Assembly: GCA_031581145.1 (NCBI GenBank)
Contig: JAVLBP010000002.1
Coordinates: 137,895-201,894, forward strand
Source: UBA8296 sp031581145
GTDB lineage: Bacteria; Bacteroidota; Rhodothermia; Balneolales; Balneolaceae
DNA length: 64,000 nt
Direction: 5' to 3'
The position numbers were made by a program, and so were the translations under genes. Position 1 is the stretch's first letter. Every line of letters starts with the position of its first letter. Of this stretch, positions 7,154-15,772 are shown one piece after another. Under the pieces are notes generated by a model that saw only the letters and a program-made list of their open reading frames with translations, was not told where the DNA came from and made no database searches.

Positions 7154-9517
7154 ATGACATCAATACATATAGCAGGAAAATCAGCAATAGGGTGGCACTC
7201 CCTATGTTCTCAAGGTCGAACATTGGTTATTGCACCATTGATCGTGGCCCTAACGATAGTTATTACACCAGAAACTTTCGCCCAATCCAATGGCGGGACA
7301 TTCACGATCCACGACGCTACAACGGATAAACCTCTTGTCGGCGTTGCGTTTGAATATGGTGATCAACAAGGCTCATCCAACCTACAAGGGATGGTTCAAT
7401 TGGAACCATGGAGCAAAAAAGAGGGGAGCCGTAAGGAAATAAATTCTTCCCCCACACTGTTATTAAGCCATATTCGCTACGGCAACCATCAATTCACGGG
7501 TGATCGACTACAAGCCATTTTTGACGAAGGAGAGGTACGCTTAAACCCCAAAAATCACTCGATGGCAGGGGTCACAGTCATGGCGGTGCGAAATTCACCA
7601 TCAGATCGCTCGGTGCTTACCCCCTCAATGGAACAGCACTTATCACATGATGCGGGTGAGGTATTAACGTCTGTAAATGGGGTCTCTAGTATTCGAAAAA
7701 GCGGGTCTTATGGTTCAGACCCTGTAATTCGTGGGGCCATGTCAGACCAGCTCACGATTACGATGGATCAAGGGGCCCAGGCAGTTGCTGCATGTCCAAA
7801 TCGGATGGATCCACCTACGTCACAGATCCCAATGAACACGGTATCATCGATTGAGGTTGTTAAAGGACCTTATGCACTTCGCTATGGGCACTCTTATGGT
7901 GGGGTAATTCGGTTCATTTCTGATGAAATGCCGTTTTCAGAGGTGCCGTCATGGTCTGGACGATCAACAATCGGTGTAGAGTCCAATGGCTTTCAGCGTC
8001 AATCAGAAGGGATGATTGCTTATTCTTCAGAATCATTGGCGCTTCAGTTATTTGGATCCGCAGCAGGCAGTGACTCTTACAGCAATGGGGATGGCATTGA
8101 ACTTCCTTCTTCCTATGAGCGAACCAGTATTGGCACGCGAATGGCCATAGCTCTTCATAATCAGGTCGAGTTGTCCATTGCAGCACACCACAATCGTGCC
8201 ATGGATACTGATTTTGCCTCACTGGGCATGGATTTGATTTCTGACGAAACGACGGTAGCCCAAGGAAAACTTCGTTTTTACCCTGAGGATCGCACTCAAT
8301 CTGGTCATCAGTGGTTTGACGTTTCTGGGTACTACACGTTTGTCGATCATCTTATGTCGAATGAGAATCGGGGTGAGCCTAAAATGATGGATATGGCTAC
8401 ATCGGCAGAAACACAAACCTATGGTGCAAGGATAGAAGGGATGACCCACAATGCCTCGCTGCACATGATGTATGGTGCAGACTTGCATGGTGAGCTCATT
8501 GATGGGTTGCGCACACGTGAAATGCTCATGGGGCCTATGGCTGGCATGTTGATGACAGACTCACCCTGGCAAGAAAGCCGCCGGCTAGCAGGGAGTGTGT
8601 TTTTGGAAACCCGTTGGATGAATAGTGCAGATGAATTACGGTTAACAGGTCGTCTAGGTGTTGTGGATTCAGAGATTGAAAATCCAGCAGAACGGTTTTC
8701 AAATCTGGTAACCGAACTAGACGGAGGAGTATATCTCGAACCAGGGGTTAGCCTAGGCTGGATCCGTGAATTGGATAACAACCTAGAACTAAGCCTGTGG
8801 ACTGGATTTACGACGCGTGCACCATCTATAATTGAGTCTTATATCAATTCATACCCTGTGGGTGTGGACCCATATGAAGTACTTGGAACCCCTGGCCTTG
8901 AACCAGAAAAGAATCTGCAAGCAGATATCATACTGACAAAAAATGCACCAAGAGTTACATGGATGGTGAACGCCTTTGTGAGTCAGCAGTTTGATGTAAT
9001 TTCGTCAAGAATCGATCCATCGTTGACGCCTGTGTCTATGATGTCCCCCGGTGTGCGACGTATGACGAATATTGATCGAGCTAGGTTTATGGGGGCTGAT
9101 GTTACGGCTCAAGGGTTTTTGGGATCCTCTATGTCAGGATCTATAACGGCGTCTTACGTTTGGGCAAAAGATTTGGAACGAGACGAACCCATGCCTGAAA
9201 TCGCACCTTTTGAAGTGAATGTTGGGCTAGACGCTTATTTACTTGGCGCTAAGGTGGTCCCTTCATTAGACCTACGGCTGGTAGGTGAGCAAGACAGAGT
9301 ATCCCCAGAATATGGGGAAGCCGTGACCCAAGGATTTTGGACAGCGGATATTGGGGTTCGCTGGTTGATTTCCTCACGTTTTAGCCTCGATGTTGGGGTT
9401 CACAACGTGATGGATGAATTATACTCTGAGCATTTATATCGGAACGTACGTGGAACCCAGGACCGTTTAACGGCACCTGGACGATCTTTTGAAGCGAAAC
9501 TATCAGTGCAATTTTAG
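7154..9517 (+). CDS. TonB-dependent copper receptor, OprC/NosA-like
   Basis: An outer-membrane receptor of about 787 residues. From ATG 7154 there is a basic n-region, a hydrophobic core (LVIAPLIVALTIVI) and an AQ cleavage site near residue 44. A carboxypeptidase-like N-terminal domain comes next, then the plug (SSIRKSGSYGSDPVIRGAM), and a barrel ending in VQF. The key mark is AACPNRMDPPTS (Cys214 and Met218). In the OprC/NosA family a CxxxM site of this kind binds copper. Met-rich stretches (MLMGPMAGMLM, MMDMA) fit that role. The frame is open upstream to a TTG at 7043, but that part holds a 12-bp array and no export signal. Copper uptake is inferred from family and neighbour. Confidence 0.88.
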   Translation: MTSIHIAGKSAIGWHSLCSQGRTLVIAPLIVALTIVITPETFAQSNGGTFTIHDATTDKPLVGVAFEYGDQQGSSNLQGMVQLEPWSKKEGSRKEINSSPTLLLSHIRYGNHQFTGDRLQAIFDEGEVRLNPKNHSMAGVTVMAVRNSPSDRSVLTPSMEQHLSHDAGEVLTSVNGVSSIRKSGSYGSDPVIRGAMSDQLTITMDQGAQAVAACPNRMDPPTSQIPMNTVSSIEVVKGPYALRYGHSYGGVIRFISDEMPFSEVPSWSGRSTIGVESNGFQRQSEGMIAYSSESLALQLFGSAAGSDSYSNGDGIELPSSYERTSIGTRMAIALHNQVELSIAAHHNRAMDTDFASLGMDLISDETTVAQGKLRFYPEDRTQSGHQWFDVSGYYTFVDHLMSNENRGEPKMMDMATSAETQTYGARIEGMTHNASLHMMYGADLHGELIDGLRTREMLMGPMAGMLMTDSPWQESRRLAGSVFLETRWMNSADELRLTGRLGVVDSEIENPAERFSNLVTELDGGVYLEPGVSLGWIRELDNNLELSLWTGFTTRAPSIIESYINSYPVGVDPYEVLGTPGLEPEKNLQADIILTKNAPRVTWMVNAFVSQQFDVISSRIDPSLTPVSMMSPGVRRMTNIDRARFMGADVTAQGFLGSSMSGSITASYVWAKDLERDEPMPEIAPFEVNVGLDAYLLGAKVVPSLDLRLVGEQDRVSPEYGEAVTQGFWTADIGVRWLISSRFSLDVGVHNVMDELYSEHLYRNVRGTQDRLTAPGRSFEAKLSVQF

Positions 9518-9593
9518 GAGGTATAATTGTAATGGCTGAGAGTCTGGAGTATTGGAACTTGCCTGGAAGGTCCCTATATTTCAGATTCTCTAT

Positions 9594-9667
9594 GGTCCGG
9601 TAGTTCAGTTGGTTAGAACGCCTGCCTGTCACGCAGGAGGTCGCGAGTTCGAGTCTCGTCCGGATCG
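9594..9667 (+). tRNA. tRNA-Asp (GTC)
   Basis: A full cloverleaf: acceptor GGTCCGG pairs with CCGGATC, anticodon stem 9621-9625 with 9633-9637, anticodon GTC at 9628-9630, and a T arm with TTCGAGT. The discriminator is G at 9667, as expected for tRNA-Asp. CCA is not encoded. Confidence 0.97.
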
Positions 9668-9734
9668 CTCACGTTGGCAATCCTCTTCTACATCTCACGA
9701 AGAGGCATCGTAAGACATTAAAAAACAGTCATTT

Positions 9735-11612
9735 ATGAACGCTTACGATGTTGTGGTCATAGGGGCTGGGCATGCTGGATCTGAAGCCGCAGCCGCCGCC
9801 GCCAAGTCTGGATCAAAAACTCTTCTCATTACAATGAGCCTTGAAGCCATTGCACGGATGTCTTGTAATCCTGCGATGGGTGGTGTTGCAAAGGGACAAC
9901 TGGTGCGTGAAATCGACGCTTTGGGTGGACTTAGTGGCCTGGTTAGCGACAAAAGTGGAGTCCAGTTTAGACTCTTGAACAGTAGCAAAGGCCCTGCCAT
10001 GTGGTCTCCTCGTTGCCAAAGTGATCGACAACTCTATTCACAGATCATGAGAGAAGAGTTGGAATCGATAGAGAACTTAGATTTTCGACAAGATGATGTG
10101 ACAGAGCTCTTGTTTTCTGACGACGGCACTTCTATTAAAGGTGTACGGACATTAACAGATGTAGAAGTCTATGCTAAAGCTGTGGTCGTGACCAGCGGTA
10201 CGTTTTTGAATGGAGTTATTCATATTGGTGAAAAGCAATATGGTGGTGGCCGATCTGGAGAGAGGTCATCCAAGGGGATCTCGGCAAGCCTCGAGTCCAT
10301 GGGTCTTGAGATGAGTCGCTTAAAGACGGGAACCCCACCACGGATTGATGGACGAAGTGTGGATCTTGATGCACTAGAAGTTCAATATGGTGATGAGTAT
10401 CCTGTGCCATTCTCATTTTTGACTGACAAACTCCCAACCCAACAGGAACAACTCACGTGTTGGATAGGGTATACGGATCCAACAGTTCATGAATCTCTAC
10501 GTGAGGGCTTTGATCGTAGTCCAATGTTCAATGGACGAATAAAATCGATAGGACCCCGATATTGTCCAAGCATCGAAGACAAAATTCATAGGTTTGCTGA
10601 ACGGGATCAACATCAATTGTTTTTAGAACCAGAGGGTTGGAAGACCTACGAAATGTATTTGAATGGCTTCTCAACATCCTTGCCTGAAGAAGTTCAAGTC
10701 GCCTCACTAAACAAAATCAAAGGTTTCGAAAAAGCACGTATGATGAGGCCCGGATACGCAATTGAGTACGACTATGTCCCTCCGCATCAAATTAAGCGTA
10801 CGATGGAGACAAAACGGGTATCGGGTCTCTATTTTGCTGGACAGATTAACGGCACAACAGGATATGAGGAAGCAGCTTGTCAGGGGTTAATTGCAGGGAT
10901 TAACGCGGCATTATCCGTGCAAGAAAAGGACCCTTTTATCTTACTCCGCTCACAAGCGTACATCGGGGTGTTGATAGATGACCTGATTAGCAAGGGGACA
11001 GAAGAGCCTTATAGAATGTTCACCTCAAGAGCTGAACACAGAATATTGCTGAGGCAAGATAATGCTGATCAGAGATTAACGGAGATAGGGTATAAGCTTG
11101 GCCTTGTATCTGAGGAGAGGTATCAGCACTTCAAACAAAAAATGGAAAAATGCCTCGCACTTGAACAGTGGGTTGAGTCTACGTCGATCAAACCTGAGGA
11201 CATAAACCCACTGCTCGAATCCATGGAAAAATCTCCCATCAAACAATCAGTAAAGGCTACATCAGTAATTGGTCGACCTGAAATTACACTGGACATGCTT
11301 ATTGATGTTGCAAACGATCGTGAAAGACTAGATGCCATAGGAGCAACTCACCCAGAAATAATGCATACGGTCGAAACTCAGTTCAAGTATGCAGGGTATA
11401 TTGAAAAAGAGTTTGAAATGGTCAAAGAGCTCAAGAAGCAAGAGGAGCTCACAATCCCTGAATCCATTCACTACTCTAACATTAAAAGTCTGAGCTCTGA
11501 AGGGAAGTCTAAACTTGAGCACGTACGTCCAGAAACCTTAGGTCAGGCAAGCCGTATTTCTGGGGTGTCTCAAAGTGACCTCGCGGTGCTATTGGTCTAC
11601 CTCAAGGGGTAA
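9735..11612 (+). CDS. mnmG: tRNA uridine-5-carboxymethylaminomethyl modification enzyme MnmG
   Basis: FAD-dependent enzyme that acts with MnmE to modify U34 of certain tRNAs. At 625 residues it has the usual length. It begins with the dinucleotide-binding motif VVIGAGHAGSEAA and shows the family signatures MSCNPAMGGVAKGQ and GYEEAACQGL. The C-terminal helical domain runs through to SRISGVSQSDLAVLLVYLKG. Its stop overlaps the start of rsmG (TAATG), the conserved mnmG-rsmG pair often found near the replication origin. mnmE is not in the window. Confidence 0.97.
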   Translation: MNAYDVVVIGAGHAGSEAAAAAAKSGSKTLLITMSLEAIARMSCNPAMGGVAKGQLVREIDALGGLSGLVSDKSGVQFRLLNSSKGPAMWSPRCQSDRQLYSQIMREELESIENLDFRQDDVTELLFSDDGTSIKGVRTLTDVEVYAKAVVVTSGTFLNGVIHIGEKQYGGGRSGERSSKGISASLESMGLEMSRLKTGTPPRIDGRSVDLDALEVQYGDEYPVPFSFLTDKLPTQQEQLTCWIGYTDPTVHESLREGFDRSPMFNGRIKSIGPRYCPSIEDKIHRFAERDQHQLFLEPEGWKTYEMYLNGFSTSLPEEVQVASLNKIKGFEKARMMRPGYAIEYDYVPPHQIKRTMETKRVSGLYFAGQINGTTGYEEAACQGLIAGINAALSVQEKDPFILLRSQAYIGVLIDDLISKGTEEPYRMFTSRAEHRILLRQDNADQRLTEIGYKLGLVSEERYQHFKQKMEKCLALEQWVESTSIKPEDINPLLESMEKSPIKQSVKATSVIGRPEITLDMLIDVANDRERLDAIGATHPEIMHTVETQFKYAGYIEKEFEMVKELKKQEELTIPESIHYSNIKSLSSEGKSKLEHVRPETLGQASRISGVSQSDLAVLLVYLKG

Positions 11613-12235
11613 TGTTTCACGTGAAACAATCAGACTTTTTGCAGTCTAGCAAGCAACTGGTTCAAGAGCATGAATCAGCTCTAAATCACTATGCAGACCA
11701 GCTACTTTGGTGGAATGAGAAAGTGAATCTTGTAAGTAGAGATGTTTCACGTGAAACAATCATGAAGCATGTTGAACATTCTATAGTATTAAGCCCATGG
11801 TTGCATGAGCTTTCTCACTGGGTCGATGCGGGCACCGGGGGTGGATTGCCAGGGATACCACTAGCTATCGTGAATCCGGGCGTTACGTTCACATTGAATG
11901 ACATTGTTCAGAAAAAGTGCACCATTTTGAAATCGATGGTGCGAACGCTTGATTTGCCAAATGTTCAAATCCAAGAGGGATCAATTGAGAATGTCAACCT
12001 AAATACCCACATGGGTGTTTGCACAAAGCATGCGTTCAAAATTCCTCAACTTCTTGACATGTTTCATAAAACATCATCTCACCCTGGTGCAATATTATGG
12101 TTAAAAGGGATGGAGGAAGCAACTAAGGATATTAACGCACGAAAAGACAGAGAGGCCTTCGAGGTGTTTTCTTTGGATTGCGAATATGATCCATTTTATG
12201 AGGGTAAAGCCGTCGTGAAATGGACAGCTAGCTAA
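11612..12235 (+). CDS. rsmG: 16S rRNA (guanine-527-N7)-methyltransferase RsmG
   Basis: SAM-dependent methyltransferase of 207 residues that modifies G527 of 16S rRNA. The SAM-binding loop is VDAGTGGGLPGIPLAI. The codons for MFHVKQ at the start and for DVSRET about 45 residues in are each made by a perfect parS palindrome, so the gene doubles as a partition-site carrier. The N-terminal MFHVK is known from rsmG of other bacteria where parS overlaps the start. One-base overlaps join it to mnmG upstream and to the WYL regulator downstream. parA and parB do not follow. Confidence 0.94.
   Translation: MFHVKQSDFLQSSKQLVQEHESALNHYADQLLWWNEKVNLVSRDVSRETIMKHVEHSIVLSPWLHELSHWVDAGTGGGLPGIPLAIVNPGVTFTLNDIVQKKCTILKSMVRTLDLPNVQIQEGSIENVNLNTHMGVCTKHAFKIPQLLDMFHKTSSHPGAILWLKGMEEATKDINARKDREAFEVFSLDCEYDPFYEGKAVVKWTAS
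11613..11628. other. parS partition site 1
   Basis: The 16-base palindrome TGTTTCACGTGAAACA matches the bacterial parS consensus at every base. It overlaps the start codon of rsmG. ParB/Spo0J binds such sites near the origin to load SMC and segregate chromosomes. Confidence 0.93.
11743..11758. other. parS partition site 2
   Basis: A second perfect copy of TGTTTCACGTGAAACA lies 130 bases after the first, inside rsmG. It is read there as part of DVSRET. Two exact 16-base copies within one gene are very unlikely by chance. Confidence 0.93.
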
Positions 12236-13179
12236 TGAAGGATCTGAACTCTACTGAACGGGTGATGAAAATGTTCTCGTTGATGCAATCGTCAACGAAA
12301 CGGCTCACCATTAATGAATTAGCGACGCTCTTTGGGGTTTCAAGAAGAACCATCTTTCGTGATTTGAATAAATTAGAGGCTATTGGTCTTCCCATCACCC
12401 ACGATCCTGTGGAGGGGTATGGTGTGATGAAGGAGTATCGAATACCCCCTATTCAATTCAATCCTAAAGAGCTTTCTACGCTTATGGTTGGCATTCAATT
12501 TGTGAAAGCACAAGTCAATCAGTCATTAAGCGAAGATGCAGCGATGGTTGAAAGTAAAATACGCCAAGTGATAAACCCAGATTTGCGAGCGTTTATGGAT
12601 GTCATGGCTGAGCGAATGGTTATAGATCCAAGCATGACCTTTCACTCAGAAAAACAAAAAGGGGGAGATTGGTACACCTTGTCAGGTGCTATTACAAGTC
12701 AAAAAACGATTACATTTTCGTACCAGAACAAGAAAGGTTTCACTGAGGACAGAAAAGTAGATCCTTACCTGCTCGTATTTTATACTGATCATTGGAATCT
12801 AATCGGATACTCACATGAGCGTGAATCAATACGTAATTATATACTCGAAAAAGTAACAAATCTTGCTGTTACTGATGAGATTTATGTGCCAAAAGTCAAA
12901 CTTGACGCCAGAGCTCTGATATTCGAGTCTGAAAGCACTGAAACTTTGATTGAGGTCAGTGTCCATTCAAATGCATTTAAGCGATTCAGCGCCATTTTGC
13001 CGACGAAGATTATTAGGCAGCGACCAGGAAAAGGCGATATAATTAAGGTGACATTCGGATTTAATAATCTGGACTACCTTAATGAATGGCTTCTACAGTT
13101 TGGAGCGGATGTCGAGGTGTTAAGCCCACTAGAGCTTGTGAACAAGCGCAAGGAGCTTCTCCACAAAATGCTCTCGTAA
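12235..13179 (+). CDS. WYL-domain transcriptional regulator
   Basis: A 314-residue regulator. An N-terminal winged HTH (residues ~7-60, with LTINELATLFGVSRRTIFRDLNKL split by the recognition helix) is followed by a WYL domain with the marker stretch DHWNLIGYSHERESIR. A C-terminal WCX-type extension follows. WYL domains bind nucleic acid or nucleotide ligands and often control stress or DNA-repair genes. The start overlaps rsmG by one base, so it is made with MnmG and RsmG. Its target is not evident; convergent gyrA lies 46 bases away. Confidence 0.88.
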   Translation: MKDLNSTERVMKMFSLMQSSTKRLTINELATLFGVSRRTIFRDLNKLEAIGLPITHDPVEGYGVMKEYRIPPIQFNPKELSTLMVGIQFVKAQVNQSLSEDAAMVESKIRQVINPDLRAFMDVMAERMVIDPSMTFHSEKQKGGDWYTLSGAITSQKTITFSYQNKKGFTEDRKVDPYLLVFYTDHWNLIGYSHERESIRNYILEKVTNLAVTDEIYVPKVKLDARALIFESESTETLIEVSVHSNAFKRFSAILPTKIIRQRPGKGDIIKVTFGFNNLDYLNEWLLQFGADVEVLSPLELVNKRKELLHKMLS

Positions 13180-13225
13180 ATCAGCGGCGAACTATCGCGA
13201 TGTGATCGCCAGTCTAATACAAATT

Positions 13226-15709
13226 TTAGGAATCACCTTCAGTTGTTTCGATGACTTGTGCACCATCCTCATCATCATTGGCAACACGGGTTACAGCCCC
13301 AATCTTTCCAGCGTCATCAAGTCTCATGATTCGTACGCCCTGAGTATTGCGACCCATGGTGCGAATGCCTTTGCACTGCATCCGAATCACTTTACCATTT
13401 TCTGTTATGATCATGAGATCGTCTTGATCCGATACTTCTTTTAGCGCAATCAACTTGCCAGTTTTCCCTGTAATCTTCATGGTTATCACACCCTTTCCAC
13501 CCCGACTCTGTTCGCGGTAGTCATCTACGAAAGAGCGTTTACCGTACCCTTGTTCAGCTATGGCTAGAACCGTCGACTCGTGGGTATTCTTGACAATGAC
13601 TAAATCAACGAGCTTATCATCTGGACCAAGGTTCATACCACGCACCCCTGATGTGTTACGGCCCATTTGTCGTGTTTGAGATTCATGGAATCGAATCGCT
13701 CGCCCATTATCGGCTGCCAACAAAATCGTACTATCACCATCCGTGAGCCCTGCGCTAAGTAATCGATCATCCTCTCGTACATTAATGGCGATAATTCCAT
13801 TACGGCGTGGTCTCGAATATAGTTCAAGAGACGTCTTCTTGATGACACCTTTTTCTGTCGTCATCATAATCGATCGCTCCTTAATATACTCTGAATCGTC
13901 AAGTGACTTGACAGGAACAATCGCCATGACAGAGTCATCTTTTTCAATCTCTATTAGATTGACAATGGCACGACCTCTAGAAAGTCGGGTTCCTTCCGGA
14001 ATTTCATACACTTTGAGCCAATAACAACGACCATTTTTGGTAAAAAACAGTAAATAGTTGTGGTTTGTGGCCACAAACAGATGTTCTACATACTCTTCAT
14101 CCTTCGTCGTGGTCCCTTTCATCCCTTTGCCACCACGTCGCTGTCGCCGATATCCACTTACAGGCATGCGCTTAATAAAGCCCATATTTGAGATCGTCAC
14201 CACGACATCTTCATCGGCAATCATGTCCTCAACATTGAAATCCTCAGCCGAGTACACAATTTGTGTCCGCCTTTCGTCGCCATACTTTTTCTTTAACTCC
14301 AGGAGCTCTTCTTTAATGATGCCTGTTTGAGCGTCACGACTTGATAAGATGCGTCGGAACTCAGTAATCTTATCCACAATCTCACGGTACTCTAAATCAA
14401 CCTTGTCGCGTTCAAGGCCCGTAAGTTTTTGCAATCGCATTTCAAGAATTGCTTTGGCTTGAATATCGGTCAGGGCAAATTTCTTACGAAGCTCTGTATT
14501 TGCGACCGCTGGGTTTTTGGCCGCCCTAATCGTTTTGATGACCTCATCTAGATTGTCTAAGGCAATTTTTAAACCCTCTAAGATATGAGCACGCGCTTCG
14601 GCTTGATCTAAGTCATAAATTGTACGACGGATGACAACCTCAATGCGATGCTCAATAAAGTGCTCAATGATTTCTTTGATTGGCATGACCTTTGGACGAC
14701 CCTTCACAAGGGCAAGGTTGATGATGCCGAACGTACTCTGCATCTGCGTGTACTTATAGAGCTGGTTCAAAACTACACCAGAGTTCGCTCCACGTTTGAG
14801 CATGATGACTATTCGCATGCCATCACGATCCGATTCGTCACGTATTTCAGAGATCTCGGAGATTTTATCAGTATTGACTTGTTCAACAATCTTTTGAATC
14901 AAGACCGACTTATTGACCTGGTAAGGAATCTCCGTCACAATGATTTGCTCACGCCCACCACGTAACTCTTCAGTATTAGCCCGGGCACGCATGACAACAC
15001 GACCACGCCCCGTTTCATAGGCTTCCTTAACCCCTTCATATCCATAAATAATGCCACCCGTTGGGAAATCAGGTGCCACCAAGTGCTTCATAATCCCAGC
15101 CGCGTCAATCTCAGGCTCATCCATGACTGCCACAACGGCATCTATGGTTTCGCCGATATTGTGAGGTGCCATATTTGTGGCCATCCCCACGGCAATTCCT
15201 GAAGAGCCATTCACAATCAGGTTTGGGAACTTGGATGGCAGGACGGTTGGTTCAGTAAGCGTATCGTCAAAGTTGTACTGATAATCGACTGTATCCTTGT
15301 TGAGATCCGTCAACAATTCTTCAGCGATTTGCTTCATTCTCACCTCGGTATATCGCATCGCTGCAGCGCCATCTCCATCCACAGAGCCAAAATTCCCTTG
15401 CCCGTCCACTAGAGGATATCGGAGCGAGAAGTCTTGAACCATCCTTACAATCGTGTCATAGACCGCACTATCTCCGTGTGGATGATATTTACCCAACACC
15501 TCACCGACAATACGAGCAGACTTTTTATATGGACGATTGTGGAGCATACCCAACTCACTCATTCCATAGAGTGCTCGACGGTGTACAGGCTTTAGTCCAT
15601 CACGTACATCTGGCAGAGCTCTTGACACAATGACCGACATCGAATAATCGATGTAGGATGATTGCATTTCATCTTCTATCGTGATTGGAATGATCTTTTC
15701 TCTAGACAT
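13226..15709 (-). CDS. gyrA: DNA gyrase subunit A
   Basis: Breakage-reunion subunit of gyrase, 827 residues from ATG 15709. The catalytic Tyr is Tyr120 in AAMRYTEVRM. The quinolone region HPHGDSAVYDTIV has Ser81 and Asp85 (E. coli Ser83 and Asp87), so both drug-sensitive residues are present. The GyrA box QRRGGKG is in the C-terminal beta-pinwheel domain, and the tail is short and acidic. The frame extends six codons upstream to a TTG, but MSREKIIPITIEDEMQ is the usual beginning. It follows gyrB by 63 bases in one operon. No intein is present. Confidence 0.97.
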   Translation of the reverse strand: MSREKIIPITIEDEMQSSYIDYSMSVIVSRALPDVRDGLKPVHRRALYGMSELGMLHNRPYKKSARIVGEVLGKYHPHGDSAVYDTIVRMVQDFSLRYPLVDGQGNFGSVDGDGAAAMRYTEVRMKQIAEELLTDLNKDTVDYQYNFDDTLTEPTVLPSKFPNLIVNGSSGIAVGMATNMAPHNIGETIDAVVAVMDEPEIDAAGIMKHLVAPDFPTGGIIYGYEGVKEAYETGRGRVVMRARANTEELRGGREQIIVTEIPYQVNKSVLIQKIVEQVNTDKISEISEIRDESDRDGMRIVIMLKRGANSGVVLNQLYKYTQMQSTFGIINLALVKGRPKVMPIKEIIEHFIEHRIEVVIRRTIYDLDQAEARAHILEGLKIALDNLDEVIKTIRAAKNPAVANTELRKKFALTDIQAKAILEMRLQKLTGLERDKVDLEYREIVDKITEFRRILSSRDAQTGIIKEELLELKKKYGDERRTQIVYSAEDFNVEDMIADEDVVVTISNMGFIKRMPVSGYRRQRRGGKGMKGTTTKDEEYVEHLFVATNHNYLLFFTKNGRCYWLKVYEIPEGTRLSRGRAIVNLIEIEKDDSVMAIVPVKSLDDSEYIKERSIMMTTEKGVIKKTSLELYSRPRRNGIIAINVREDDRLLSAGLTDGDSTILLAADNGRAIRFHESQTRQMGRNTSGVRGMNLGPDDKLVDLVIVKNTHESTVLAIAEQGYGKRSFVDDYREQSRGGKGVITMKITGKTGKLIALKEVSDQDDLMIITENGKVIRMQCKGIRTMGRNTQGVRIMRLDDAGKIGAVTRVANDDEDGAQVIETTEGDS

Positions 15710-15772
15710 ACGTTTGTATTTGGTCAAGGAACCGACCGTAGGTTGATTCCCTATCGATGGATTCTAATCTGT

